From positions 45,307,469 through 45,371,468 of the forward strand of contig QVOM02000073.1 of the NCBI GenBank assembly GCA_003586115.2: a stretch of DNA of 64,000 nt. The letters are read 5' to 3'. Positions 12,064 to 23,698 of the stretch are shown one piece after another. The stretch's first letter is position 1, and each line of letters begins with the position of its first letter. This DNA comes from Salvator merianae (Eukaryota; Chordata; Lepidosauria; Squamata; Teiidae). The notes below the pieces were generated by a model, which made no database searches, had not been told where the DNA came from, and saw nothing but the letters and a program-made list of their open reading frames with translations. Made by a program: the position numbers and the translations under genes.

Positions 12064-12069
12064 TTTATT
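12064..12069 (-). terminator. Candidate polyadenylation signal, copy B
   Basis: AATAAA on the minus strand, conserved at the equivalent place in unit C (25410-25415), about 1.1 kb past the stop. AU-rich TAAAT repeats lie between at 12260-12415, as expected for an unstable cytokine mRNA. The alternative AATAAA at 13083-13088 is closer but is not conserved in A or C. Confidence 0.4.
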
Positions 12070-13192
12070 GTGATCTTGACAATTTAAATACTTTCATTAT
12101 CATCTTGCAGTATAACAACACAAGAGATCCGTTTCACTATAAATTATAACATAAATACATATTAAGTTACAGATGCCATTAAATTTGATGGAAACAGGAG
12201 TAATATTTTGACAGTGAGGCAATAAGAAAGAACACTACCAATGATAACCAAGTACAAAATATGAAGTATTAAATATTAAATAATGACAATTACTCTTAAA
12301 ACACTGCTTTCAATAGAAAAGTAATAGGAACATATTGCTTTCTGATGTTGATCAGAAACTGTTAGATTATACAATATTAAATATATTAAATAGAATAGAA
12401 ATAAATAAGTTGGATACAAAATCAATACATGTACTTCTACCTCAATTGATGGATAAAAGCAGACCACTATTTTGTCACACATCTGCACTGGATTTGTAGA
12501 ACAATTTATCACACAAACACACACACACATCATGTTAAGCTGCAACGTGAGAAAATGTTCTCTGTTAGGACCTTGTACTGCAAGCAGTTCAAAAGAAAAT
12601 GACAAAAGAAAGGAATTATAAATAAAACAAAAGATTTTCTTTTTGATACTTTCAGATTGCTTCAACAGTGTCATGTATGATGATACTTTACGTGGGAATT
12701 TGCTAGGATGCCAATTATGAAATGTGGACAGGAAGAGATATGGGCCTATGCCCGCACATGATCCATCCACGTGATCCATCTACCACACAAAACGGGTACA
12801 TAAAATGGGACCCATGCACATGAGGAGGCATGGAAATATATTTGCTAACATAGACATGTATATATAGTTGCATTCACACACAGGAAAAAGAAAGGAAGCC
12901 CCTCTGAGGCAACTCATAGATGGTTCACAGGATAGTCTGCCCCTCCCCCTCTCAAGAACATTCTAGGCTGAAAAGGGTGGACTAGAGATGGGATCAGAAA
13001 ATGAGGAACACACGCTACTGTCTTCAGAGGTTTTTGTTGCTACTTGTGACCCCAGCCTATTTATGACCGTGGCAGTTCAAATTTTATTGCAATTCTTTTT
13101 TCCGGCAGCATACATTTGGAATACTGAACAGGAACAAGGTCTTGGTTTAAGTCAAAGCCGTTGCTTCCCCTGCAAGAATATTTTCCTGGACT

Positions 13193-13309
13193 TTACTTCG
13201 CATTTGTTCTCTTTAGGCAATCATCACGTATATATATAACATAACGCTGAAGGGTTTCGTAAAAGTCCTTCACAGTTATTCGGTTATTATGTTCGATGTT
13301 GCAGTTGTC
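13193..13309 (-). CDS. IL4/IL13-like: Copy B exon 4
   Basis: 38 codons plus TAA after acceptor TGTTAAAG. It begins DNCNIEHNNRITVKDFYETL and ends RDDCLKRTNAK. It has one codon more than copy A. A possible AATAAA lies about 105 bp downstream (13083-13088). Confidence 0.87.
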   Translation of the reverse strand, partial: DNCNIEHNNRITVKDFYETLQRYVIYIRDDCLKRTNAK

Positions 13310-14083
13310 CTTTAACAGAAGAAGAAAAAGAAATCTCAGCCAAAATAAAATATAAGAATAACCACATCCATCGTTTTCCTTTTTAAAGGGAAGTCATGCA
13401 CCTGAGGAGCCCCTTTTTGATTTCCCAAAGAACACACATGCCAAAAGAGGCAACTTGAGGGCATCAGCACAGCCCTGGGACACCACTGGCAGTGGGCTAG
13501 ATTTCTGGGCTGTCTACAGATCTGTCAGAAATGTGGCCGGTTGTATCATGCACATTGCCCTGTCCCATGCCTTGACATGAAACCCTTAATCTAGTAAATG
13601 TTCTGCCCCACAGTCATGCTTCAGCTGCGTTGCACAAAGCATGGACAGGGCAGCCTCGGGTGCTGAAAATGGCATCAACCCAGGATCACTGTAGACCTCA
13701 GTGTTGAGGTCAATAACTGGCTGAGGGGTAATAACTTCAAGGAAGCTTTTCAGTTGCAAGAATAAATTTTGAATGTTTTCTAGCATACACTGCTAATTCA
13801 TTTGCTTGTTTGTTTCCATTTCTATGCCACCCTGTAACTTAAGGTCTCAGGGCAGATTATAATAAAACCAAATTGGAATTCATTTAAAAAATATAACTAG
13901 AAGTGCCTGAAAAGGAAGAGCACGCTACTTTTTCAGCCAAATCCTATGACGAAAAGGTGTGTCTTTATCATGTGTCTGAGATTGACGATCTGGAGGCCAC
14001 TACAGAGAAGGCCCTGTTACATGCTGCCTCACTTTTAAGGAATTATAGTAGAGGCACCCCGAAGATCTACGGTATCATAATTG

Positions 14084-14121
<38 letters not shown>

Positions 14122-17100
14122 TATTTGAAGTTTGCATTCCATACTTACATTGTGTCCAACCAAGATCTTTGGTGCCTTGATTCTTGGGACAATCCTACTG
14201 CAAACATCTTGAGAGACATTCTGCAGAGCTTTGTTGATTTTACAGAATATTTCATTGTACTTTAAGCACTATAAAGAAGATGATAGAATGGTCTGAGCAC
14301 TGTAAGTTTATCAACATTTCTGAAAGCAGCATTCATACCATGTTTCCTTTTATTTTATTAATTAAAATATTTCATGCTGCTTGGCATTATAAAATAAAGC
14401 AGTTTATAATAATAAAAAATCAGACAAAGAGATCTGTACATAAAAACAAAGACCTCCAGTGGGTGGGGAAAGGAAAACCATTCTCGCACAGGCAGGACCC
14501 AGATGAAAAATTCTTCCTACAACAGGTCCTTGGAAGTTGCAAAGGTCCGGGCCTTACAAATATCTTGCAGTGACCCCAAATCTGTGCAGGGGAAAGGCCC
14601 AAGAACGAAACAGAATTTGCAGAGATCACTCTCCTCCCAGTCCCCCAAAGTGCAGCCTGTGTCGTTGGGTCTTGAAAAGCTCTTCAGCAAAAGCAGCTCA
14701 AAAGGACAGCAGGAGTCAAACACAGCAACTCCTTGCACACCTGCTCAGACATAAGCAGCTCCAAATCCAACACAACGCGGTCCAAAGCCACAATAAATTA
14801 GACAGTGCAGACTAACCACTTCCCCTCTGATCTAAGTCCTGTTGGGCCCAGTAGTACTACCAGCCTGAACGCGCTCAAAAAAAGATCTGAATCAATTCAT
14901 GGACGCTGGGAGTCTCAACGCGGATGGGCTCTTAGCCCTGATGGCAGCAGGAGGTGGTCTGACCCCAAGACCACTGCCGGGAGACTGCGGGCAGAGCAAG
15001 CTGTGTGCTCGTGTCCTCCAGTGGGGGCTGATTTTAAACCAGATTCCAGCCCTTCAGTAGCCCCCCTCCCCGTGCATCCACATAGGGGGAAGACAGAGGT
15101 GAATCCTTCCAAACTCTATGCAGAGGATTATAGTAAAGTTTGGCGGCTGAGCAGTTTAGGAGCTCCCTAGGACACGGGAAGCTCTAGGCACATGGGACAT
15201 GGGGAACGGATGTCTGGACACCTGACCTCTTCTAAAAGGCACAGCAGAGGAAGATTCATTCTACACACACACACACACCCTACAACCGGATGCTCATAAG
15301 GGCCTTGCAGGATTTGGAAAATGCTGCTACTGCTGCTGTATTCCAGTTAAGATGTTGCCCTCTTCACATGCTAAATGTCACAGAAAATACTGTTGATCCA
15401 GTCAGCGCCTTCCTCAAAAATGCAAGGAAGGGAGACGCTCAGCAGCATTTATGCTTGTGGGAAGCAGAAAACAGTAAAGGAAGTGTATTTGCCCGTTGAA
15501 AATACTTTGTTTCCCAAATTTGGTATTTTAACTTTAAGCATTCACCTAATCCAACCCCCTTTTAGAAGAAGGTTTCCCATTGCTATTTTCAGCTGTCCAC
15601 AGTTAACTGAAAATTTTTCCTCCAGATATACTTCTTCATAATATTTTTTCATCTTCACAGCCTCTCAGATATGGACAGGTATTTTGAGCCAAGGTATACA
15701 ATTTCTCAAAGAAATGCAACAGTCCAAAATGATGAGTGAAGAATGGCTGGTGCCTCCTTTGGTAAGAGTTGTGTAAAAATGTGACCATTTAAAATGGTCA
15801 CATTTTTTTTGGTCTCATCGTTTTGACACAAAGCTGCCCCCATCCTCCCCCCCAAATGCTTTATTTAAATAACATCATAGCTTGCATATGCTCTGTTAAG
15901 GCTTTCACTTACTAATGATTTAACAGGGAAGTTGATATCGCTGATTGGCTCATCTCCACATTTCTGCAAAACAAAATGGGATCAGTCAAACAAGGAATAC
16001 TTGGTTTTTGTCTTTGGTGGTTAGAAAGCCTGGGACAGCAAAATCCACCTCTGATGCCTGCCCTTTCTATCAGCTTTGAAGCCTTGAAATTATTGTATAA
16101 AGACCCCTGATTTTAGAATGTTCCCAAGAAAGGCATACTGCTGTACATGCACAGATTATCACCTCCAGTTTGTAAAACATAGCAAATTACAATACGGTCC
16201 TTGATAACAAGACACTTCTTCATGCAGAAGTGGGCAGAAAGCAAATGGAACTGACCAATAGTGTACCTAACCCACATTCTCAATTCTGTTTTAGGGGAAG
16301 CAATCATAAAGGACTTTTGCACATAGAAAAGATGCACAGTGACTATAATAGCCCAATGAAGTCTCTCTGTCTTTAGTGATGCAATATGTAAGGATAAGAT
16401 TGGCATGTCTACTGCCATCAAACATTATCTATGATCATGCCAAAGTTCTTCTCCTGTAGACCAAGCCTGAGTGGTAAAAAGCTGCTATTTCAGATTGATA
16501 ATCCATCAGACTTAATACTGATCTGCAATTTAACAGAATCAACGCACCAGCCAATATTAAGCACATGGGGAAAGGTCTGTGAGAAGGGGAAAGGGATATT
16601 TACTTCTTCCTCCACATTTTATGCTGCTCAATGTACTTTTGGTGGAGGGACACCATTCTGCTTCCTGAGCTTGTGTGGGCAGAGAAGACTATCCACCCAC
16701 ATCCTGTTTTCCCAAGCACCAGAGACCCGGGAGCGTTTCTGACCCATATCTGCTTAGGCCAGTGGTCAAGAAGTAAGGAGCCCAAGGCAGAAGTTAAGGG
16801 AATGCATATTGCCAGTTTCAATATAGCATTGCATCAGCTGTTAGATGCAATATTTTCCTTCCAACCAATTCTGTTAAGAAGGTCCAACTTCTAACAGAGA
16901 TCAGAAACGCAAAAGGCAGCGATTTCCCCTTAGACTGTTGCTTCAAGTACATTCAGCTCACTCCTTGTCATTCTATAATTGTTAAGCAAGCAAAACATGC
17001 AGTAAAACAAAGAAAGATATTTGATTTACCTTCAAGACAGCTTTTGTTTCAGTGATATTTGTGCACAGGCCTTTCACATCTCTTCTCAATTCATCGTACT

Positions 17101-17209
17101 TTCGTTCCTTTGCGCTTCTTCTATGCATGGCTATAGGTTGCAATGGAATAGTAGAAGTAATTTCTAGGAACACAGAGATCGCCAGGACTACTTTCAAGAC
17201 CGTGATCAT
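13193..17209 (-). CDS. IL4/IL13-like: IL-4/IL-13-like cytokine, copy B (4 exons)
   Basis: Predicted 155-residue secreted cytokine. Coding exons are 17209-17030, 15963-15913, 14268-14149 and 13309-13193, with canonical splice sites and no internal stop. The leader is almost identical to copies A and C, but the mature part diverges strongly. Cysteines lie at 49, 62, 78, 86, 100, 120 and 148; residue 49 (GLCTNIT) is tyrosine in the other two copies, so B has an odd number. N-glycosylation motifs NIT (51) and NVS (94) are kept. The signal cleavage region and exon phases match copy A. Intron 3 is the shortest of the three. It is likely functional by its intact frame; whether it signals like IL-4, IL-13 or neither cannot be seen. 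Confidence 0.87.
13780..14080 (-). mobile_element. L2 3' fragment in copy B intron 3
   Basis: Degraded minus-strand L2 C-terminal region and tail; the same insertion is seen at 28480-28830 in copy C and inverted at 22765-23090. Because it is shared by several units, it predates the duplications. Confidence 0.55.
14088..14118. repeat. (AT)n microsatellite
   Basis: About 15 AT units in intron 3 of copy B, about 30 bp downstream of the exon 3 donor. It is absent at the equivalent site of A and C. Confidence 0.95.
14149..14268 (-). CDS. IL4/IL13-like: Copy B exon 3
   Basis: 120 bp after acceptor CTTTATAG and before donor GTAAGT. It begins CLKYNEIFCKINKALQNVS and ends APKILVGHN. Three cysteines are conserved. 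The C-terminal half RIKAPKILVG is invariant among copies, whereas the first half varies. Confidence 0.87.
14495..15487. repeat. About 1-kb GC-richer insert in intron 2 of copy B (shared with C)
   Basis: Present almost unchanged in copy C (29225-30217) and replaced by about 90 unrelated bases in copy A (3165-3255). Both strands contain open frames of 65-120 codons, but none resembles a known protein. The class is unknown; a solo LTR or another retroelement piece is possible. It includes a short (AC)n at 15265. Confidence 0.5.
15775..15812. repeat. Near-perfect palindrome in copy B intron 2
   Basis: AAAAATGTGACCATTT followed at once by its near-complete reverse complement. The same palindrome lies at 30505-30542 in copy C. 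Copy A has only a degraded form near 3505-3550. It lies about 100 bp downstream of exon 2. Confidence 0.7.
15913..15963 (-). CDS. IL4/IL13-like: Copy B exon 2
   Basis: 51 bp encoding KCGDEPISDINFPVKSL, between TTTTGCAG and GTAAGT. It differs from copy C by a single residue (D versus N) but from copy A by about nine of 17. Confidence 0.88.
17030..17209 (-). CDS. IL4/IL13-like: Copy B exon 1
   Basis: 60 codons, ending KAVLK before donor GTAAAT. It differs from A and C in the stretch RRSAKERKYDELRRDVKGLC, which adds charge and one cysteine in the predicted helix A region. The leader is MITVLKVVLAISVFLEITST. Confidence 0.88.
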
Positions 17210-17270
17210 CTTCTTTTGATTGAAGATCTACCAGTGGGATCCTTAGTAATTGATGCTTGTTTGAGCACCC

Positions 17271-17356
17271 AATATTTATATCATGCACCCAGCAAAAAAA
17301 AAGCTGACGTCAAATTTTGTTTCCCCCACCACAACATCCTAATGATAAGATAAGAT
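17271..17356 (-). promoter_or_regulatory. Copy B proximal promoter
   Basis: Same module as copy A: a TATA box (17271-17280), a perfect palindromic CRE TGACGTCA (17305-17312), an NFAT-like GGGGGAAA and a RUNX-like TGTGGT (17320-17333), and paired GATA motifs (17344-17354). It is the only copy with the full consensus CRE. Confidence 0.65.
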
Positions 17357-18785
17357 CCAAAATGAGTAATTTGCTGCACAGTTTTGTAAGATTAGTGTTT
17401 TTAGCATTTTCCTAGTATATTTTTTATTATTAAAGTGTTAATTTTTGCATATTACTGTATTTTATTTTCGTTTTGTATTACTTTTTAGCTTGGACCCTGA
17501 GACCATTAGAGCAGGTTATATACCAAATAAATATATCAAAAAATAAAACTGAGAACATTTCAAGTACCAGTAGCCTCGCCTTCTCTTTCAGTCCCAGGCT
17601 CAGCCAGCATATGCAATAGTCTGTCTCCAGAGGGACTGTCTTCCTCCCTAGACGCCTACCTGGACCATAACCCCTTACCTGGATGTTTAATACCAATTGA
17701 GGATGGGTTTCCATTTCGCTGACCGGGATGAGCTGCCATGCTTCCATTTGTGCCGGCAGGAGGCGCCCCACAATGGGCACGGCATCCCAGCAGAGGGCGG
17801 AAATGCCACAGGGGCTGCCCTTGCAGGAAGGACTCAGTTTCTCCTCCTCTGAAACAGTGCCCTTCCAAGGCGAGCCGGGCACTGTCGCCATGGCGCCTGC
17901 CCTCAGGCCCTCTCCCCCAGTCACATGGAGACTGGTCTGAGATGAGTCAGGTGGGCAACCTTGAGGATGGTGCTCCAGTTGATAAACATTTGAGAAAGCT
18001 GTCTTAGGGTTTTTGCTGGTCCTAGGTGAAGATCTGACACGGCCGTTCTTTCTCCTGGCCTTTTATATTTGTGTCGTTTCTTGGCTTCATTAGACCCTGT
18101 ACACACACACAAGCATTCATAGATCCAGTATCACGTCCAATAGTGATGGCATGGCTTGTGGACGCCTAACCAGATTCACTGTATGTTTGTTATGTGAGTG
18201 AGTCGAAATAGGCTGTCTACAAGGTCCCTGTGCCTTACTGTTGAGAACACGAACTCAGCCTGCTAAATAGGGGTGACCCGTCAAATAGCCAACCATCAGG
18301 TATTCACCCAACAACAGCAATATTATTTGCCTTCACAACAACACTAGGAAGAAAAATGGGAAATGTATCAGAAGGAATAGGGCTCGCACTGAGGCCAGAC
18401 ATCATAGGGATAATCTTTCTCAGGGGAAGAAGGACTGAATATGTGTTTCGATTCTTCCCACATTTGTATTATAACATGGACTCAATTTGCTCGTTCTCAC
18501 TCTTCATTTTTCCCTGCTTGGCCTGGGGAAACTGTATCTTTCTCTCTACATGTCCTCCCTGTGCAGTCAGCAATTGGAAGCAGTTCCAGTGTTCAAATCT
18601 TGACTTCATAGGGGCGAGGAAGTCAAACTCCACTTTCTGCATTTCCCTTCTGCTGCATCAAAACATCGATTCCCTCGGTGACATAACTGGTCATTTATCA
18701 TTTGTTCTTCTCCACTCCAGCCTGTATCCCCTCAAGAAGAACTTCAATTTCACATCTACCACACAGTAAAGCGTCTTGAAGGCCA

Positions 18786-19199
18786 ATTCGGAATGGTTCC
18801 AGCTGTAGCAGTCCAGCTCCTATAAGTGTGAAAATACCCTAAATTTACTATGCGAGGCCTCCAGTTATGCCATCTAGAATGACACGGATGTGCTGCATTG
18901 TAAAGAAAACACACAGATTTTTCTGTATCCACACCAATGTATCTTGAGTCACATCCTGGACTGGAGACATACATTGATCCAACTCTGGCTATTTGAATTA
19001 TAAATCAAAATTTAGTTTAGTGGGCTTGGTAGACAGCAACCATCTTACTTATATGAGTTTTGGGACATTAGTGTAGCAAACATTACCCATAATTCTGAAG
19101 TTCTAGGGTGCTGTGCTACCAAAGGCCAGGGTCTGCCAAGGTACAAACACCTCTGGATCCCAGAACTGGATACTGGCATCACAAATACAATTGGCACAT
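18786..19199. other. No gene recognised
   Basis: Unique-looking sequence beyond the end of unit B homology. I see nothing that can be supported here. Confidence 0.4.
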
Positions 19200-20430
19200 A
19201 GGTTTCTTTTTTTTAAATTTTTTTTTAATTTTTATTATTTTTTTTATTTTAACGTATTTTATTATTCTTGTATGTTAAATATATAAAATTACAGTTTACA
19301 TTACATTCTTATATCACTATTATTATCAAATTCCCCCTTCATTAACAGTTTCTTCTAAACTTCCTGTTCTTCAACATCCTGTTTTCCTTCCTTCTTTTTC
19401 CACTGAAACTCTTCTTTCTTTTTCTTTTTTTTTTTATTCTTCAAATCCAGCCATCGCAAGTCCATTATCCATCTCTTGCAGAAAGTCAATAAAGGGCCTC
19501 CAGTTCCTGTAAAACCTATCAACTGTCTTAATTCTCAAAAGATTTGTCAGTTTGTCCATCTCGGCCAACTCCATCATTTTCACTAACCAATCGTCCACTG
19601 TTGGTAATAACTCTCCTTTCCACTTCTGAGCATATACAATTCTGGCAGCAGTTACCATATTTTGCAATAACACATTGACACCTTCAACATTATTTTCCAC
19701 TATCCCCAATAGGAATAATTCCGGTCTAAAAGGAATATTTGTCTTTAAAATTTTCTGCATAGCTGTGTGAATTTGAACCCAATACTTTTTGGTTTTTACA
19801 CAAGTCCACCACATATGATAAAAAGTACCCTCATGCTTCTTACATTTCCAACACTTACTTGACATACCTTGATACATTTTTGAAATTCTAAAAGGTGTTA
19901 AGTACCATCGATACATCATCTTATATATATTTTCTTTCAACATATTACATACAGTAAATTTCATATCTTTGATCCACAATTTTTCCCATTGCTCCATTGA
20001 AATATTATAACCAAAATTTTGTGCCCATTTTATCATACAATCTTTAACTTGCTCTTGTTCTAATTCTATTTTCAAAAGAAAATCGTACAATACCCCTATA
20101 ATCCCCCTTTCTTCTTTTTCCAATTTTTCTTCCCATTTCTGTCTTTCTAATTCAAAATTCATCCTTCTTTTATCTTCTTTAAAAACATCCATCAATTGAG
20201 CATACATTAGCCATTGTACCTCTAATCCCTCCTGGTTTAACTGATCTCTCGTTTTCAAGGAGAATTCATCTGTTTCATTATTTTTACTCAACACCGCCTC
20301 ATATTTAATCCATCTTTCCCTTCTCCCAAATTCTTTAAACAAAGCTTCGTGAGGTGAAACCCACATTGGTATTCTGGGATACAATTTACTCCTGTACTTA
20401 CGCCAAGTTATCCATAACGCATGGATTTCA
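19200..20430 (-). mobile_element. L1-type LINE, 3' end
   Basis: A minus-strand open frame (about 20504-19434) matches the L1 ORF2 C-terminus: the segment MMYRWYLTPFRISKMYQG, the zinc-knuckle-like KCWKCKKHEGTFYHMWWTC, then the terminal RNA-binding region. An A-rich tail in minus orientation lies at 19207-19250. The frame of more than 300 codons is intact, so this is a fairly recent 5'-truncated insertion. Confidence 0.88.
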
Positions 20431-20566
20431 AGTGCATGGAATTCAACCAGGAAGCCTGGGTCTCTGTACCAGATCAGGATCCATCTCTGTTCACTCGAAT
20501 CCATATAAAGACAGATCTGATTTTTAACAGGATAAGAAATGATTGCAAAATATTATCTCTCTCTCT

Positions 20567-20745
20567 GGCCTTTTCTGCACTTGGCCTTATTGAGGATTAT
20601 ATCCCGGAATAGGGACCTGCCATCCACATGCTAGTGCAAACTATAAAAGGTCTTGCCCAGGGACTACCATAGTCTGCACTAGCATGCAGATGGCAGGTCT
20701 CTATTCTGAGATATAATCTGGAATAAGTCCAAGTGCAGAAAGGCC
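20567..20745. mobile_element. MITE-like palindromic element
   Basis: Almost the whole 179 bp is an inverted repeat: it starts GGCCTTTTCTGCACTTGG and ends with the reverse complement AAGTGCAGAAAGGCC. Interior arms carry the CTGCCATC...GCATGCTAGTGCA motif in both directions. A second copy is at 51803-51982. The GGGCC ends suggest a hAT-like non-autonomous family; the target duplication is unclear. Confidence 0.75.
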
Positions 20746-21189
20746 CTCTGCCTAAACCAAATGGGCTTAGATCAGAGATATCTGCATAAGCAGGGCTGAA
20801 TCAGAGAGGAAGTCCATGCTCAGGAGAAATAATCCACTCAGATGGCTTGGTTGTAGCTGGCATGTTCTTGGGCAGAATGTAAAAAGATAACATCAAGAGC
20901 TATTTGGCAACCCAGACCAAGCAATTGTTAACAGCCTTGGTTATATAACTGATAAGATTGTCATTAAGAATGTAAGGCACCAGTATTGAAATCTGGTTTG
21001 AAACTGGTTCCAACCAGAGATTGTCTTTTTGTCTAAGGTACATGTCACTCATTTAAACATTAACATTGTCCAAAGGTGTTGCAGGCTTATCCTCTCATCT
21101 GTATTTTAATTGTTAACGAACTGGACATGACCTGTCCCACAACCACTTTTTCTCACCATACCTTTTTTCTAAAAGGACCAAACTAAGTA

Positions 21190-21617
21190 AAGTTCCAGTT
21201 TAAAAGGAATGTTTATCTTTAAGATCTTCTGCATAACCATAAATATTTGGACCCAATTTTTTTTGCTTTTACACAGGTCTGCCACATACGATAAAAAGTG
21301 CCTTCTTGCTTTTTACATTTCCAACACTTACTTCACATGCCTTGATACATTTTTGAGATTTTATGAGGTGTTAAATACCTTCGATACATCATCTTATATA
21401 AATTCTCTTTTGATACACTACAGACAGTGAATTCCAAATCTTTAGTCCAAAGTTTTTCCCATTCTTCCATCAAGATATTATAGTTAAAATTTTCAGCCCA
21501 TGTTATCATACATTCTTTAACTTGTTCTTGTTCTAATTCTGTTTTCAAAAGTAGTTTATACAATGTACCTATAGTACTCCTCTCTCCTTCCTCAAGATCT
21601 TCTTCCCATTTCAACAA
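21190..21617 (-). mobile_element. L1 ORF2 C-terminal fragment
   Basis: A minus-strand frame (21632-21333) has LLLKTELEQEQVKECMITWA and YKMMYRRYLTPHKISKMYQG, parallel to the larger L1 at 19200-20430 but diverged. It is truncated on both sides and abuts the unit-D direct repeat at 21618. Confidence 0.82.
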
Positions 21618-22430
21618 AGAAGACACTGGCATAGGAGAACGTGACAGCAGTGGGTGAGGGGAGCAATGGGAATGTTACTATCCTGTGGGCAATACATTTC
21701 CTTAAGAACAGTGGGAATGGATTGCTGTTCCTATTTGGCACTCATTCCTAACCATAGGCTGCATCTAGACAGGGTCAAAACCCCACACCTCTTTCAGAAT
21801 TCTATTTGGTTTGCCAAATGTGATCATGGTGCTCCCAATACAGTCCCGAAATACAGACCCAATATCCCAAGTTTCAGATATTGTGTTGCATGCTAAATTG
21901 TGGAATATCGAACTAAGGTCTGGCCAGAGTGAAATAATCCTAGGAGTACCCAGAATAGGAGAATAGGTAAGTGACATCTGGAGTGCCAGTAGTTCCATGG
22001 CAGGCCATCTGCTTTGCATGCCAGCAACCCAGGTTCGATCCCATTTGTCTAGAAAGAGACAAGGGCTAACCGCTTCCATACTGATGCAGCAACACTATAT
22101 GGGCACATCCATACAGTCACCAGTAGGCAGGCATGCCTTGTGGTACCGTTACTTAAACAACGTAGAAGGGTTCAATCCATCCTTTGATTCGTATAAATGG
22201 CCAAAATGGAGTAGTAGGGTTTGCTGTGATTTCTACCTCCACCTTTCTACCTCCATCTCTCTTCCCCTGTTACTACTTTCCCTACCGATTTCTAGTAGAT
22301 ATTAATTTCTAAGAATGGATAGGGATAGTTTAACCCACACATAGATGTACTAAGTGGGTTTAGGAAGACATTTTATAAAGCTAGAAGTGTTGGGGGGGGG
22401 GGAAACACGCCTAAAGAACCTTCCACAAGA
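21618..22430. repeat. Relic unit D, downstream flank in direct orientation
   Basis: Close copy of 11258-12050, ending CACGCCTAAAGAACCTT as unit B does. After that point the expected continuation into a 3' UTR is replaced by inverted gene sequence. A G-run of about 10 occurs at 22392. Confidence 0.75.
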
Positions 22431-23684
22431 TGTTTTCAATACAACTCGTGTAGAAGACCATCCCTGATGTTAGCCTAGAACCGAAACCTCGAAAGGGAAC
22501 ATAGTATGAATGCTGCTTTCAGAAATGTTGATAAGCTTACAGTGCTCAGTCCATTCTATCATCTTCTTTACAGTGTTCAAGTTAAAATGAAACATTCTGT
22601 AAAGTCAACAGAGCTCTGCAGAATCTCTCTCAAGAAGTTTGCAGTAGCACTGTCGAAAGAATCAAGGCACAAAAGGTATTGGCTGGTGCATATTGAAGTA
22701 TGGAATACAAATTTTGAATTTATTTTTTTAACAACTTCGTTTATAATTATGCTACTTTAAATTTGTGGGAGAAGCCCCCTTGGTGGTACCTCCACTATCA
22801 TTCCTTAAAGGTAGGGAAGCACATCATGGGGCCTTCTCTGTAGTGGCCCCCAGGCTGAGGAATAATTTCACATCTCAGATACATCTCACACGCTCATTAT
22901 ATGCATTCAAAAACACGATAAAGACACACCTCTTTATCCTTAGGCGTTGGCTGAAAAAGTAGCTTGCCGTCCCCTTTCAGGCACTTCTAACTGTGTTTTT
23001 TTAAATGAATTCCATTTTCGTTCTGTTTATCTTATTAGTTTTATTGTAATCTGTCCTGAGACCATAGAGTACAGGGTAGGATAGAAATGCAAACAAACTA
23101 ATTAGCAGTGTTGAAATGGGTCAGATCAAAACAAAATTTTCCACTGCCATGTGCACCTCAAAGAAAGGGCACAGACAGGGGCAATGTCTCCATTGTGCAG
23201 CCCCTGGGCTGATTGGTTGCCCTCCTTCACAGCCTCAGGCATCCCTGAAGAAGGGCCTGATAGTTCCTCTGCTGTCCCCAAGGATGTCATTCCCAAGTCT
23301 CCATGCCTGTGCCTTCAGGCTTCCTCATCCACTGTGTGCAGGTACAGGAGGCCACGCACAAACACAGCGTGTTTTCCTGCAGTGACAGTGCAGCTCAGTT
23401 CACAAGGAGCACCCATTTGGAAAATCCTGGGTACTAGAACAGGTGGAGAGAAGGATCCCATTGCACAGGCACAGCGGAGATCTAGACTTCTGATGGAGAA
23501 TATGTATTTGATTCCACAAACAATGCATTCCTTCCCTCAGCATGCATTCCAGCTTCTTTTTGCCTGTCAACTCCTGCAGAAGTCTGTTTCTATAGGTCAG
23601 AATGGCCCTTTCCACATCCTGTGCTGGGCTGGCCATGCTATGCAGTCTGGACATGACAGACAGCCCAACCTGAACCAGCTTTGA
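22430..23684 (+). repeat. Relic unit D, inverted piece
   Basis: On plus, this matches the minus strand of unit A from about 2850 down to about 1620 (intron 2 edge, exon 3, intron 3). L2 C-terminal sequence (FSVVAPRLRNNFTSQI) lies at 22830-22960. Exons 1, 2 and 4 are not included. Confidence 0.8.
22574..22693 (+). pseudogene. Orphan dead exon 3 of an IL-4/IL-13-like gene
   Basis: An acceptor CTTTACAG is kept, but the exon reads TGT TCA AGT TAA, a stop at codon 4. The donor GTAAGT of the other copies has become TTGAAGTATG. It is on the strand opposite to the three live genes and has no partner exons nearby, so it is non-functional. Confidence 0.8.
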
Positions 23685-23698
23685 AGGTCAGACGTACT

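Larger units (their letters stand above)
12030..18785 (-). repeat. Tandem duplication unit B
   Basis: Homologous by eye to 25376-34135 across the whole gene and both flanks. At the left, both contain CCTAAAGAACCTTGC followed by TTTATTGTGATCTTGACAATTT. At the right, both end near CACAGTAAAGC and CTTGAAGGCCA. It is partly homologous to 1-5302. It carries cytokine copy B. Confidence 0.85.

Noticed and set aside
14805..15170. A 121-codon plus frame conserved between copies B and C
   Set aside because: Conservation is no greater than for the surrounding intron, and overlapping frames on the other strand are equally conserved.
17478..17924. Possible DIRS/retroelement-like peptide (VGRLLPAQMEAWQ...VLNIQVRGYG) upstream of copy B
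   Set aside because: The resemblance is faint and short; no reverse transcriptase or recombinase motif is nearby, so it is not listed as a feature.
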